A stretch of 11,905 nt of DNA from DATHGT01 sp035317605 (lineage in GTDB: Bacteria > Methylomirabilota > Methylomirabilia > Rokubacteriales > CSP1-6). Positions 1 to 6,804 of this stretch are shown piece by piece. A program made the position numbers and the translations under genes. Numbering within the stretch: the stretch's first letter is position 1; each line of letters begins with the position of its first letter. The stretch is from positions 1 through 11,905 of the forward strand of contig DATHGT010000200.1 in NCBI GenBank assembly GCA_035317605.1. Reading direction: 5' to 3'. The notes below the pieces were generated by a model. That model was given only the letters and a program-made list of their open reading frames with translations. It did no database searches and was not told the DNA's origin.

Positions 1-1949
1 AGGACCGCACGCGGCTGACCCCGCTCCGCGAGCTGCAGCCCGGCGCCACCCACACGTGCTCGGGGGTGATCGTGGGACTGAGCCCGCCCCCACCCGGGCG
101 CTCGCGGGTGCCGTTCTCGATCATGCTGCGCGACGAGAGCGGCTACCTGACTGCGAGCTGGTTCGGCGGCGCCTATCTCTCCCGCGTGCTCAAACGCGGA
201 CAGCGTCTGATCCTGCACGGCCGGGTCGCGCGCTTCCGCGGCGCGCCGGTGCTCCAGAATCCCGACTACGAGATCGTCGAGTCCGATGAGGACGACCGCC
301 TGCACGTGGGCCGCCTCGTCCCCGTGTACTCCACGACCGACGGACTGCCCCAGCGCCCGCTGCGCCGGTTGATGTGGCAGATCGTCGAGACGTGGGCGCC
401 CGACGTGGTCGACCCGCTGCCCGACGCCGTCCGCGCCCGGCGCGAGCTGGCCCCGCTGGCCGCGGCGCTCCGCGACGCGCACTTCCCCGAGACCGACGCC
501 GCGCTGGCCGCGGGCCGGCGCCGGCTGGCCTTCGACGATTTCCTGCTGCTCCAGCTCGGGCTGGCGATCCTGCGCTCGCGCACGACCCGCGCTCAGGGCA
601 TCGCGCTCAACCCGAAGGGCGCGCTCGCGCGCCGCCTGCTCGCCGCGCTGCCGTACGCGCTCACCGCGGCCCAGGAGCGCGTGTGGAGCGAGATCCGCGC
701 GGACATGGCCGCGCCGTTCCCCATGCACCGCATGCTCCAGGGCGACGTGGGGTCGGGCAAGACCGTGGTGGCCGCGCTCGGCGTGCTCACCGCGGTGGAG
801 GCGGGATACCAGGCGGCGATCATGGCCCCCACCGAGATCCTCGCCGAGCAGCATTTCATGACCTTTCGCCAGCTCGTCGAGCCGCTCGGCGTCCCGGTCA
901 CGCTGCTGACCTCCTCGCTGCGCGGCCGCGACCGCGAGGCGCGGCGCGCGTCGGTCGCCGCCGGCGACGTCGGCTGCGTGGTCGGCACCCACGCGCTCGT
1001 GCAGGAAGGCGTCGAGTTCCGGCGACTCGGGCTGGCCGTGGTCGACGAGCAGCACCGCTTCGGGGTCGAGCAGCGCGCGCGGCTCAAGGCCAAGGGCGAG
1101 CGGCCCGATCTGCTGGTGATGACGGCCACGCCGATCCCGCGGACGCTGGCGTTGACGCTCTACGGCGACCTCGAGGTCAGCGTGCTCGACGAGCTGCCGC
1201 CGGGGCGCCGTCCCGTGAAGACGGTGGCGCGCACCGAGACCAAGCGGCGCGAGATCTTCGCGTTCCTGCGCAAGGAGGTCGCCGACGGGCGCCAGGTCTA
1301 CGTCGTGTATCCGCTCGTGGAGGAGTCGGAGGTCATGGATCTCAAGGCCGCGACCGACATGGCGCGGCGGCTCCAGCGCGACGTGTTCCCCGACCTGGTC
1401 GTCGGCCTGCTCCACGGCCGCCTGGCCTTCGACGACAAGGACGCGATCATGCGCCGCTTCAAGGCGGGCGAGATCCAGGTGCTGGTCTCCACCACCGTGA
1501 TCGAGGTCGGCATCGACGTGCCGAACGCCTCGGTGATGCTGATCGAGCACGCCGAGCGCTTCGGGCTCTCGCAGCTCCATCAGCTCCGCGGGCGCGTGGG
1601 GCGCGGGCCGTGGAAGTCCTACTGCATCCTGCTCACCGGCTCGTCCCTGGGCGAGGACGCGCAGCGCCGCGTCGACGCGATGGTGGCGACCACCGACGGG
1701 TTCAAGATCGCCGAGGCCGATCTCGAGCTGCGCGGTCCCGGCGAGTTCTTCGGCACGCGCCAGTCGGGGCTGCCGGAATTCCGCGTCGCCGACCTGCTGC
1801 GCGACGCCGCACTCCTCGAGCAGGCCCGGCGGGACGCGCAGGGCATCATCGCCGCCGATCCGGAATTGCGCGATCCCGCCCACCGCGGCCTGCGCGAGAC
1901 GCTGCTCGCGCGCTGGCGCGGCAAGCTCGCGCTCGCGAGCGTGGGTTGA
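1..1949 (+). CDS. recG: ATP-dependent DNA helicase RecG (5' end missing)
   Basis: RecG is a monomeric superfamily 2 DNA translocase that reverses stalled replication forks and moves Holliday junctions. The reading frame is already open at base 3, so the N-terminus lies outside the window; 648 residues are visible against about 690 for E. coli RecG. The first 100 or so visible residues are the OB-fold wedge domain that splits the junction. The helicase core follows: Walker A GDVGSGKT (visible residues 247-254), the DEQH box typical of RecG (348-351), TATPIPRT (from 374), a TTVIEVGIDVPNA segment, and QLHQLRGRVGRG (from 524). The C-terminal FFGTRQSGLPEF segment is also characteristic. The GTG at 66 is internal because conserved sequence continues upstream of it. 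rsmD starts 15 nt after the stop. Identity is secure. Confidence 0.96.
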   Translation, partial: DRTRLTPLRELQPGATHTCSGVIVGLSPPPPGRSRVPFSIMLRDESGYLTASWFGGAYLSRVLKRGQRLILHGRVARFRGAPVLQNPDYEIVESDEDDRLHVGRLVPVYSTTDGLPQRPLRRLMWQIVETWAPDVVDPLPDAVRARRELAPLAAALRDAHFPETDAALAAGRRRLAFDDFLLLQLGLAILRSRTTRAQGIALNPKGALARRLLAALPYALTAAQERVWSEIRADMAAPFPMHRMLQGDVGSGKTVVAALGVLTAVEAGYQAAIMAPTEILAEQHFMTFRQLVEPLGVPVTLLTSSLRGRDREARRASVAAGDVGCVVGTHALVQEGVEFRRLGLAVVDEQHRFGVEQRARLKAKGERPDLLVMTATPIPRTLALTLYGDLEVSVLDELPPGRRPVKTVARTETKRREIFAFLRKEVADGRQVYVVYPLVEESEVMDLKAATDMARRLQRDVFPDLVVGLLHGRLAFDDKDAIMRRFKAGEIQVLVSTTVIEVGIDVPNASVMLIEHAERFGLSQLHQLRGRVGRGPWKSYCILLTGSSLGEDAQRRVDAMVATTDGFKIAEADLELRGPGEFFGTRQSGLPEFRVADLLRDAALLEQARRDAQGIIAADPELRDPAHRGLRETLLARWRGKLALASVG

Positions 1950-1963
1950 GGAATGACGGTCGA

Positions 1964-2545
1964 ATGAGAATCATCGCGGGGGCGCTGAAGGGCCAGCAGC
2001 TCGTGACGCCGCGGGGCCATCGCACGCGGCCCACCGCGGACCAGGTGCGGATCGCGCTCATGGACACCTTGATGCCCGTCCTCTCCGGCGCGCGGTTCCT
2101 GGACCTGTTCGCGGGAGCCGGCGGTGTCGGGCTGGAGGCGCTCTCGCGGGGTGCCGAGCGCGCGGTGCTGGTCGAGCGCGACGCCGACGCCGCGGCCGCC
2201 CTCCGGCGCAACGTGGCCACGCTGCGCGTGGCCGGCCGGACGCAGGTGCTGCCCATGGACGCCGCGCGCGCGCTCAACCGGCTCGCCGCCGCCGGCGAGC
2301 GGTTCGATCTCGTCTTTCTCGACCCGCCCTACGGGACGGGCCTCGTGGAGGACACGCTGCTCCGTCTCGGCGGAGGCGCGGTCATCACCCTCGACGCGAT
2401 CGTGGTCGCCCAGCACTTCACCAAGCACGCGCCGCCCGAGCGCATCGGCACCCTCGCCGCGTATCGCGCGCGCCGTTTCGGCGAGACGACCTTGACTTTC
2501 TTTCGCCCCGGCGCCTACGATGCACCGATTCCAACCAGCGAGTGA
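1964..2545 (+). CDS. rsmD: 16S rRNA (guanine(966)-N(2))-methyltransferase RsmD
   Basis: RsmD uses S-adenosylmethionine to methylate N2 of G966 of 16S rRNA during assembly of the small ribosomal subunit. The 193-residue product matches the family's usual size of about 180-200. It opens with the characteristic MRIIAGALKGQQL N-terminus and has an RPTADQVRIALMDTL segment near residues 24-38. The SAM-binding loop is LDLFAGAGGVG (from about 46), and the catalytic DPPY tetrapeptide is at 120-123. The ATG at 1964 is chosen because it gives exactly the family N-terminus. Its stop overlaps a possible GTG start of coaD, and the rsmD-coaD order is a common bacterial arrangement. The last residues after FFRPG are not conserved and add a short tail. 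Confidence 0.94.
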   Translation: MRIIAGALKGQQLVTPRGHRTRPTADQVRIALMDTLMPVLSGARFLDLFAGAGGVGLEALSRGAERAVLVERDADAAAALRRNVATLRVAGRTQVLPMDAARALNRLAAAGERFDLVFLDPPYGTGLVEDTLLRLGGGAVITLDAIVVAQHFTKHAPPERIGTLAAYRARRFGETTLTFFRPGAYDAPIPTSE

Positions 2546-2548
2546 GTC

Positions 2549-2554
2549 GAGGAG
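2549..2554 (+). promoter_or_regulatory. Ribosome binding site for coaD
   Basis: GAGGAG sits 5 nt before a TTG at 2560. The competing GTG at 2542, which overlaps the rsmD stop, has no purine-rich sequence ahead of it. This site therefore favours the TTG start for coaD. Confidence 0.55.
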
Positions 2555-2559
2555 CGCCC

Positions 2560-3057
2560 TTGGGAAAGCGCGCGGTGTACCCCGGAATGTTCGATCCCGT
2601 GCACAACGGGCATCTCGACGTCATCGAGCGCAGCCTCCGTCTCTTCGACGAGCTGATCGTGGCCGTGGTGGCCAACCCCAGCAAGCAGCCGCTGTTCACC
2701 GCCCACGAGCGCCTCTCCATGATCGACGAGGCCACCTCCGAGCTGAGCAGCAACTTCCGGATCGTGGGCTTCGACGGCCTGCTCATCGACCTCGTGGAGC
2801 GCGAGCGCGCCGACTGCATCGTGCGCGGCATCCGCGCCGTCTCGGACTTCGAGTACGAGTTCCAGATGGCGCTCATGAACCGCAAGCTGCGCGGCACCGT
2901 GGAGACCGTGTTCCTCATGCCCCACGAGAAGTACACGTACATCTCGTCGCGCCTCATCAAGGAGGTGGCGAGTTTCGGCGAGTCGGTCGCCGGTCTCGTC
3001 CCCCCGATCGCGGAAAAGCGGCTGTCCGAGAAGTACCCCCCGAAGACGCCGGCCTAA
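2560..3057 (+). CDS. coaD: Phosphopantetheine adenylyltransferase CoaD
   Basis: CoaD transfers AMP from ATP to 4'-phosphopantetheine, giving dephospho-CoA, the penultimate step of coenzyme A synthesis in the cytoplasm. The protein starts MGKRAVYPGMFDPVHNGH, in which HNGH (residues 15-18) is the nucleotidyltransferase HxGH signature. ISSRLIKEVA (128-137) is the ISSxxxKE motif that contacts the triphosphate. Between them are FVDGLL-like and RGIRAVSDFEYEFQMA segments typical of the family. From TTG 2560 the product is 165 residues, the usual length. A GTG at 2542 would add six residues but lacks a ribosome binding site and places MSRGAP before the conserved start. Either start couples the gene to rsmD. 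Identity is secure; the exact start is less so. Confidence 0.94.
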   Translation: MGKRAVYPGMFDPVHNGHLDVIERSLRLFDELIVAVVANPSKQPLFTAHERLSMIDEATSELSSNFRIVGFDGLLIDLVERERADCIVRGIRAVSDFEYEFQMALMNRKLRGTVETVFLMPHEKYTYISSRLIKEVASFGESVAGLVPPIAEKRLSEKYPPKTPA

Positions 3058-3081
3058 CGAGGGCCGGCAGGAGTACGAGCC

Positions 3082-4287
3082 GTGCTGGCTGAGCGGATGA
3101 AGAGCCTTGCCCCGTCGTCGACCCTGGCCGTCCAGGCCAAGGCCAAGGAACTGCGCGCCCGCGGCATCAACGTGATCTCGTTCGGCGCCGGCGAGCCGGA
3201 CTTCGACACGCCCGAGCGCATCAAGGACGCGGCGATCCAGGCCATGAAGCGCGGCCAGACGAAGTACACCGAGGTCGGCGGCATCCCGGAGCTGAAGGCC
3301 GCGCTGTGCACCAAGTTCCAGCGGGACAACGACCTCCACTACGAGCCGGCCGAGACGCTGATCTCCGTCGGGGGCAAGCACACGATCTTCAACCTGTTCA
3401 CCGCCGTGCTCGATCCCGGCGACGAGGTGGTGATCCCGACCCCCTACTGGGTCTCGTATCCCGAGCAGGCGCGGCTGGTGGGCGGCGTACCGGTGCCCGT
3501 GGCCACCGACGAGGCCACCGGCTTCGACCTCGATCCCGACCGCGTGCGCGCCGCCGTCACCCCGCGCACCAAGATCGTCGTGGTCAACAGCCCGAACAAC
3601 CCCACCGGCGCCATCTTCTCGCGGGCGAAGCTGGAGGCCATCGCGCGCCTGGCCGTCGAGCGCGACCTCCTCGTGCTCTCGGACGAGTGCTACGAGCCGA
3701 TGACCTATGAGGGGCGGCACTTCTCGATCGCCCAGCTCGGCCCCGAGGTCAAGGCGCGCACGCTGATCGTGAACACCTGCTCCAAGGCCTACGCGATGAC
3801 GGGCTGGCGCATCGGCCTGGCCGCCGGGCCGCGCGCGCTGATCCGCGCCATGACCGACGTGCAGAGCCAGGTGACGTCCAACCCGTCGTCGATCGCCCAG
3901 TGGGCGGCGGTGGAAGCGCTGTCCGGCCCCCAGGACGACGTGGCCAAGATGGCCGCCGAGTTCGACCGCCGGCGGCGCCTGATCGTCGCGGGCCTCAACG
4001 CGCTGCCCGGCGTGAGCTGCGTGATGCCGAAGGGCGCGTTCTATGTGTTCCCCAACGTGTCCGGGCTCTTCGGCCGCCGCGCGCCCGCGTCCGACGGCGC
4101 CCCAGCCAAGACGCTGACCAGCTCCACCGACGTGACCGAGTTCCTGCTGACTCGCGCCCTGTGCGCGGTGGTCCCCGGCGTCGACTTCGGCTCCGACGCC
4201 CACGTCCGGATCTCGTACGCGACCAGCACCGAGCTGATCCGCGAGGGGCTCGATCGAATGGCGGCGGCGCTGAAGCTCCTGTCGTAG
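3082..4287 (+). CDS. Pyridoxal phosphate-dependent class I aminotransferase (aspartate aminotransferase type)
   Basis: This is a fold-type I aminotransferase of 401 residues, probably using aspartate or a related amino acid with 2-oxoglutarate. Visible PLP-site motifs are NSPNNPTG (169-176, containing the Asn that contacts the cofactor), SDECYE (200-205, with the Asp and Tyr that bind the pyridine ring), and SKAYAMTGWRIG (234-245) with the Schiff-base lysine K235. R376 in HVRISYA matches the Arg that binds the substrate alpha-carboxylate. The FGAGEPDFDTP segment near residue 35 is typical of the subgroup that includes thermophile-type AspC and some prephenate aminotransferases. The GTG start has AGGAG at 3069-3073, 8 nt upstream. 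An in-frame ATG at 3097 would remove five residues. The next gene begins 4 nt after the stop. Substrate specificity cannot be read from the sequence. Confidence 0.9.
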   Translation: MLAERMKSLAPSSTLAVQAKAKELRARGINVISFGAGEPDFDTPERIKDAAIQAMKRGQTKYTEVGGIPELKAALCTKFQRDNDLHYEPAETLISVGGKHTIFNLFTAVLDPGDEVVIPTPYWVSYPEQARLVGGVPVPVATDEATGFDLDPDRVRAAVTPRTKIVVVNSPNNPTGAIFSRAKLEAIARLAVERDLLVLSDECYEPMTYEGRHFSIAQLGPEVKARTLIVNTCSKAYAMTGWRIGLAAGPRALIRAMTDVQSQVTSNPSSIAQWAAVEALSGPQDDVAKMAAEFDRRRRLIVAGLNALPGVSCVMPKGAFYVFPNVSGLFGRRAPASDGAPAKTLTSSTDVTEFLLTRALCAVVPGVDFGSDAHVRISYATSTELIREGLDRMAAALKLLS

Positions 4288-4291
4288 ACCC

Positions 4292-5185
4292 GTGCCGCCC
4301 CCCAACGACTGGCGGGCGGCACTCGACGCGGCGCTGGCCGCGGTCCTCGAGGCTCACGTCACCGTCGTCATCGGCGCCAGCGACGCCGGCAAGACCACGC
4401 TGGTGGCCGCGCTCGCCTCCGAGCTGGCGTCGCGCGGCGCGCCGGTCGGCGTGGTCGACAGCGACGTGGGCCAGTCCGAGATCGGTCCCCCCACTACCGT
4501 GGGTCTGGGTCGGGTCAGTGCGCGGATCGCGCGCCTCGCCGAGGCCGAGCTGATCGCGTTTCAGTTCGTCGGCGTCAGCTCGCCGGCCCGCGACATCCGC
4601 GGCGTCGTCGAGGCGACGCGCCGGATGGTCGACCGCGCGCGCGCCGAAGCCTTCGAGCGCGTGCTGATCGACACCAGCGGTCTCGTGCTCGGTTGGCCGG
4701 GGCACCGCCTCAAGGGGGAGAAGATCGAGGCCGTCGCTCCCGACCTCGTGCTGGTCCTCGAGCGCGCGGACGAGTGCGCGCCGATCGTCGAGCGATACGC
4801 GGGGGCCTCACGCCCTCGCGTGCTCCGCCTGCCCGCGCGGGGACGCCCGGGCAGTCGCAGTCAGATCGCGCGGCGCCGGCATCGGCTGGCGGCGCTGGAG
4901 GCGTACCTGCGCGGGGCGCGATCCGTGGACGTCGACCGATCGACGGTCGAGCCGCCGCGCGGACTGCCGTGGGCGGAGATCGCGGGAGGGTTGTGCGGGC
5001 TCGACGACGCCGACGGCGACACGATCGCGCTGGGGCTCGTCGCGGAGATTGGGGACGACGTCGTGCGGGTGCTGGCCCCGCTGTCGCGCGACGCGCGGGT
5101 GACGCGGGTTCGCGTGGGGCGCGAGCGCCCGGACGGGACGGCGCTCGGAAGCGCCCCGGCGAAGCCGGGGCGCTCCTCAGGTTAG
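4292..5185 (+). CDS. Clp1/Grc3-like P-loop polynucleotide kinase family protein
   Basis: The 297-residue product resembles the Clp1/NOL9/Grc3 family, whose characterised archaeal and eukaryotic members phosphorylate 5'-OH ends of RNA or DNA. Visible features are a P-loop GASDAGKT (28-35, K34), the family block DSDVGQSEIGPP (56-67), and a Walker B-type strand VLIDTSG (124-130). A QFVGVSSP segment lies near 90. A C-terminal GGLCGLDDADGDTIALGLV stretch resembles the small beta-domain that follows the kinase in this family. A lid-type GHRLKGEKIEAV segment follows Walker B. The GTG start lies 4 nt after the aminotransferase stop and has no clear ribosome binding site, so reinitiation is likely. 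The final codons form a GC-rich hairpin, giving a simple tail that may not be conserved. Fold assignment is good; activity and substrate are unknown. Confidence 0.78.
   Translation: MPPPNDWRAALDAALAAVLEAHVTVVIGASDAGKTTLVAALASELASRGAPVGVVDSDVGQSEIGPPTTVGLGRVSARIARLAEAELIAFQFVGVSSPARDIRGVVEATRRMVDRARAEAFERVLIDTSGLVLGWPGHRLKGEKIEAVAPDLVLVLERADECAPIVERYAGASRPRVLRLPARGRPGSRSQIARRRHRLAALEAYLRGARSVDVDRSTVEPPRGLPWAEIAGGLCGLDDADGDTIALGLVAEIGDDVVRVLAPLSRDARVTRVRVGRERPDGTALGSAPAKPGRSSG
5150..5174 (+). terminator. GC-rich hairpin at the end of the housekeeping block
   Basis: AGCGCCCCGGC (5150-5160) and GCCGGGGCGCT (5164-5174) form a perfect 11-bp stem with a GAA loop. It lies just before the kinase stop codon and the 131-nt gap that precedes the next operon, where a terminator is expected. 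No T-run follows, so it would be an atypical or Rho-assisted terminator, or a structure that stabilises the 3' end. Confidence 0.45.
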
Positions 5186-5207
5186 GTCTACGTGGTCCCT
5201 CCGTCGT

Positions 5208-5219
5208 GGATTCGAATCC
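5208..5219. repeat. 12-bp perfect palindrome upstream of the CoxG-like gene
   Basis: GGATTCGAATCC is self-complementary and lies about 97 nt before the next start codon, in the gap between two operons. It could be an operator half-site pair or chance. It resembles a tRNA T-loop, but no tRNA surrounds it. Confidence 0.25.
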
Positions 5220-5253
5220 GTCGGTGGTGACTGCAACGGGGTGCCGCCGACGG
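5218..5253. repeat. Imperfect hairpin in the gap before the CoxG-like gene
   Basis: CCGTCGGTGGT (5218-5228) can pair with GCCGCCGACGG (5243-5253) over 11 positions, including two G-T wobbles, around a 14-nt loop. No T-run follows. The structure overlaps the palindrome just upstream by two bases. It may belong to the operon leader or be a weak terminator. I see no convincing -35/-10 pair between it and the start codon. Confidence 0.3.
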
Positions 5254-5316
5254 GCGGCTTGCTGTACGCTGAGCGCCTGGCGAGCAGAAACGTCACAGGA
5301 TGAAGGAGAATTCACC

Positions 5317-5766
5317 ATGAAGCTCGAGGGCTCGTACGAGATTCCCGTTCCCCGCGAGCGGGTCTGGGCCGGCTTTCTCGATCCGGAAACGCTGCGCCAG
5401 GCCATTCCCGGCTGCGAAAAGCTCGAGGCCATGGGGAACGACGAGTACAAGGCCACGATGAAGGTCGGCGTGGCGGCGGTGAAGGGCACCTTCGAGGGCA
5501 AGGTGCGGCTGTTCGACAAGCATCCGCCGGAGTCGTACCGCATGGGCGTCGAGGGCAGCGGCGGTCCGGGCTTCATCCGCGGCGAGACCCACATCTCGCT
5601 GAGCGACTCGGACGGCGGCACCAAGGTCAGCTACACCGCCGACATGCAGGTCGGCGGACTGATCGCCGGCGTCGGCCAGCGCATGCTCGGCGGCGTCTCC
5701 AAGATGATGGCCGATCAGTTCTTCACCAAGATGGTTCAGCTGCTGCAGAGCCAGAGCCAAGCATGA
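5317..5766 (+). CDS. CoxG-like SRPBCC domain protein
   Basis: The 149-residue protein is a START/SRPBCC-fold member of the carbon monoxide dehydrogenase subunit G (CoxG) family. The N-terminus MKLEGSYEIPVPRERVW and the FLDPETLRQAIPGCEKLE block (residues 23-40) are hallmarks of that family. So are the KGTFEGKVRLF strand (near 57-67) and the C-terminal ADMQVGGLIAGVGQRML helix region. In Cox systems CoxG helps couple the dehydrogenase to the membrane and usually carries a C-terminal membrane anchor. No anchor is present here, and no cox structural genes are visible, so a different ligand-binding or carrier role is likely. ATG 5317 has AAGGAG (5303-5308) 8 nt upstream. Its stop overlaps the next start as ATGA. 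The gene heads a five-gene catabolic-looking operon. Confidence 0.85.
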   Translation: MKLEGSYEIPVPRERVWAGFLDPETLRQAIPGCEKLEAMGNDEYKATMKVGVAAVKGTFEGKVRLFDKHPPESYRMGVEGSGGPGFIRGETHISLSDSDGGTKVSYTADMQVGGLIAGVGQRMLGGVSKMMADQFFTKMVQLLQSQSQA

Positions 5767-6794
5767 AGGCGGCGTTCTTCAAGGAGCACGGGGGATCCGA
5801 AAAGATCCTCTACGACGATTACCGCGATCCTCACGCCGAAGCCGGCGAGGTCGTGGTGCGGGTGCGGGCGTGCGCGCTCAACCAGGTCGACATGCTGCTC
5901 CTCGACGGCCGCTTCCCGCCGCCCGAAGGACTGCCTCACGTCAACGGCTGCGAGGTCGCGGGCACCGTCGAGTCGACGGGCGCGGGCGTGAAGGGGTTGT
6001 CCGCCGGCGGGCGCGTGGTGATCTTCCCGGGATTTTCGTGCGGCGCCTGCGAGTACTGCCTGCGTGGCGAGCGCACGGTGTGCGTGCGTTACGGCTACCT
6101 CGGCGCCCACAAGGACGGGGGCTACGCGGAGCTGGTGAAGGTGCCGGCCGTGAATGTCGTGCCGCTGCCCGAGACGATCTCGTTCGAGGCCGGCGCGTCG
6201 GTGCCGCTGGCCATGCTGACGTCGTGGCGCGCGGTGGTCACGCAGGCCCACGTGCGCCCGGGACAGACCGTGCTGGTCCAGGCCGCGGGCAGCGGCGTGG
6301 GCAGCGCGGCCATCCAGATCGCGCGGCTGTGCGGGGCGCGGGTGATGACCACGGTCGGCAGCGACGACAAGATCGAGTTCGCCAGGTCGCTCGGCGCCGA
6401 GGAGGTCGTCAACTACCGCACCCACGACTTCGTGGAGGCGGCCAAGGCATGGACCGGCAAGCGCGGGGTCGACGTGGTCATCGAGCACATCGGGGGCGAG
6501 ACGTTCGAGAAGAGCGTGTACGCGCTCACCCGCCTGGGCACGCTCGTCACCATCGGCTCGCACGACACGCACTGGGGCCGGCTCGACCTCCGCCACGTGT
6601 ACTCGAAGAACCTCTCGGTGATGGGCACGAACCTCGGCTCGCTCCCCGAGTTCCGGACCATGCTCGAGCACCTCGCCGACGGCCGCCTGCGCCCGGTCGT
6701 CGATCGCGCCTTCCCCCTCAGTGACGCGCGGGGGGCCGTGCAACACGTGCTCGATCGCCGGAACAAGGGCAAGGTCCTGCTGCTGCCCGCGTGA
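5763..6794 (+). CDS. Zinc-lobe medium-chain dehydrogenase/reductase (NAD(P)-dependent oxidoreductase)
   Basis: This 343-residue MDR enzyme probably reduces or oxidises an alcohol, aldehyde or enone with NAD(P)H. The structural zinc lobe is intact, with four cysteines at 93, 96, 99 and 107 in the classic CxxCxxCx7C spacing. The Rossmann fold contains AAGSGVGSAAIQIAR (G176, G178, G180). The second strand ends in VGSDDK, without the Asp that selects NAD, so NADP is the more likely cofactor. The catalytic zinc ligands of true alcohol dehydrogenases appear missing: the first Cys is N40 (ALNQVD) and the GHE motif reads G62-C63-E64. This places it near the quinone oxidoreductase-like MDR subgroup. 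It is translationally coupled to the CoxG-like gene by a 4-nt ATGA overlap. Substrate is unknown. Confidence 0.85.
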   Translation: MKAAFFKEHGGSEKILYDDYRDPHAEAGEVVVRVRACALNQVDMLLLDGRFPPPEGLPHVNGCEVAGTVESTGAGVKGLSAGGRVVIFPGFSCGACEYCLRGERTVCVRYGYLGAHKDGGYAELVKVPAVNVVPLPETISFEAGASVPLAMLTSWRAVVTQAHVRPGQTVLVQAAGSGVGSAAIQIARLCGARVMTTVGSDDKIEFARSLGAEEVVNYRTHDFVEAAKAWTGKRGVDVVIEHIGGETFEKSVYALTRLGTLVTIGSHDTHWGRLDLRHVYSKNLSVMGTNLGSLPEFRTMLEHLADGRLRPVVDRAFPLSDARGAVQHVLDRRNKGKVLLLPA

Positions 6795-6797
6795 GGA
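6793..6797 (+). promoter_or_regulatory. Ribosome binding site favouring a CTG start
   Basis: GAGGA overlaps the stop codon of the upstream dehydrogenase and lies 7 nt before CTG 6805, an ideal distance. No ATG, GTG or TTG in the ligase frame is placed to use it. The in-frame GTG at 6721 is far upstream and follows no purine-rich stretch. Confidence 0.4.
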
Positions 6798-6804
6798 CTC
6801 GACC

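Noticed and set aside
2515..4305. A long open frame on the minus strand, about 596 codons, opposite coaD and the aminotransferase.
   Set aside because: It has His/Gly/Arg-rich composition with no recognisable motif and is the mirror of GC-biased third codon positions in well-identified + strand genes.
5191..5235. tRNA T-arm-like sequence (GGATTCGAATCC) suggesting a tRNA or att remnant.
   Set aside because: The loop has one base too many, the T-stem pairs at only two or three positions, and there is no acceptor, D-arm or anticodon arm around it.
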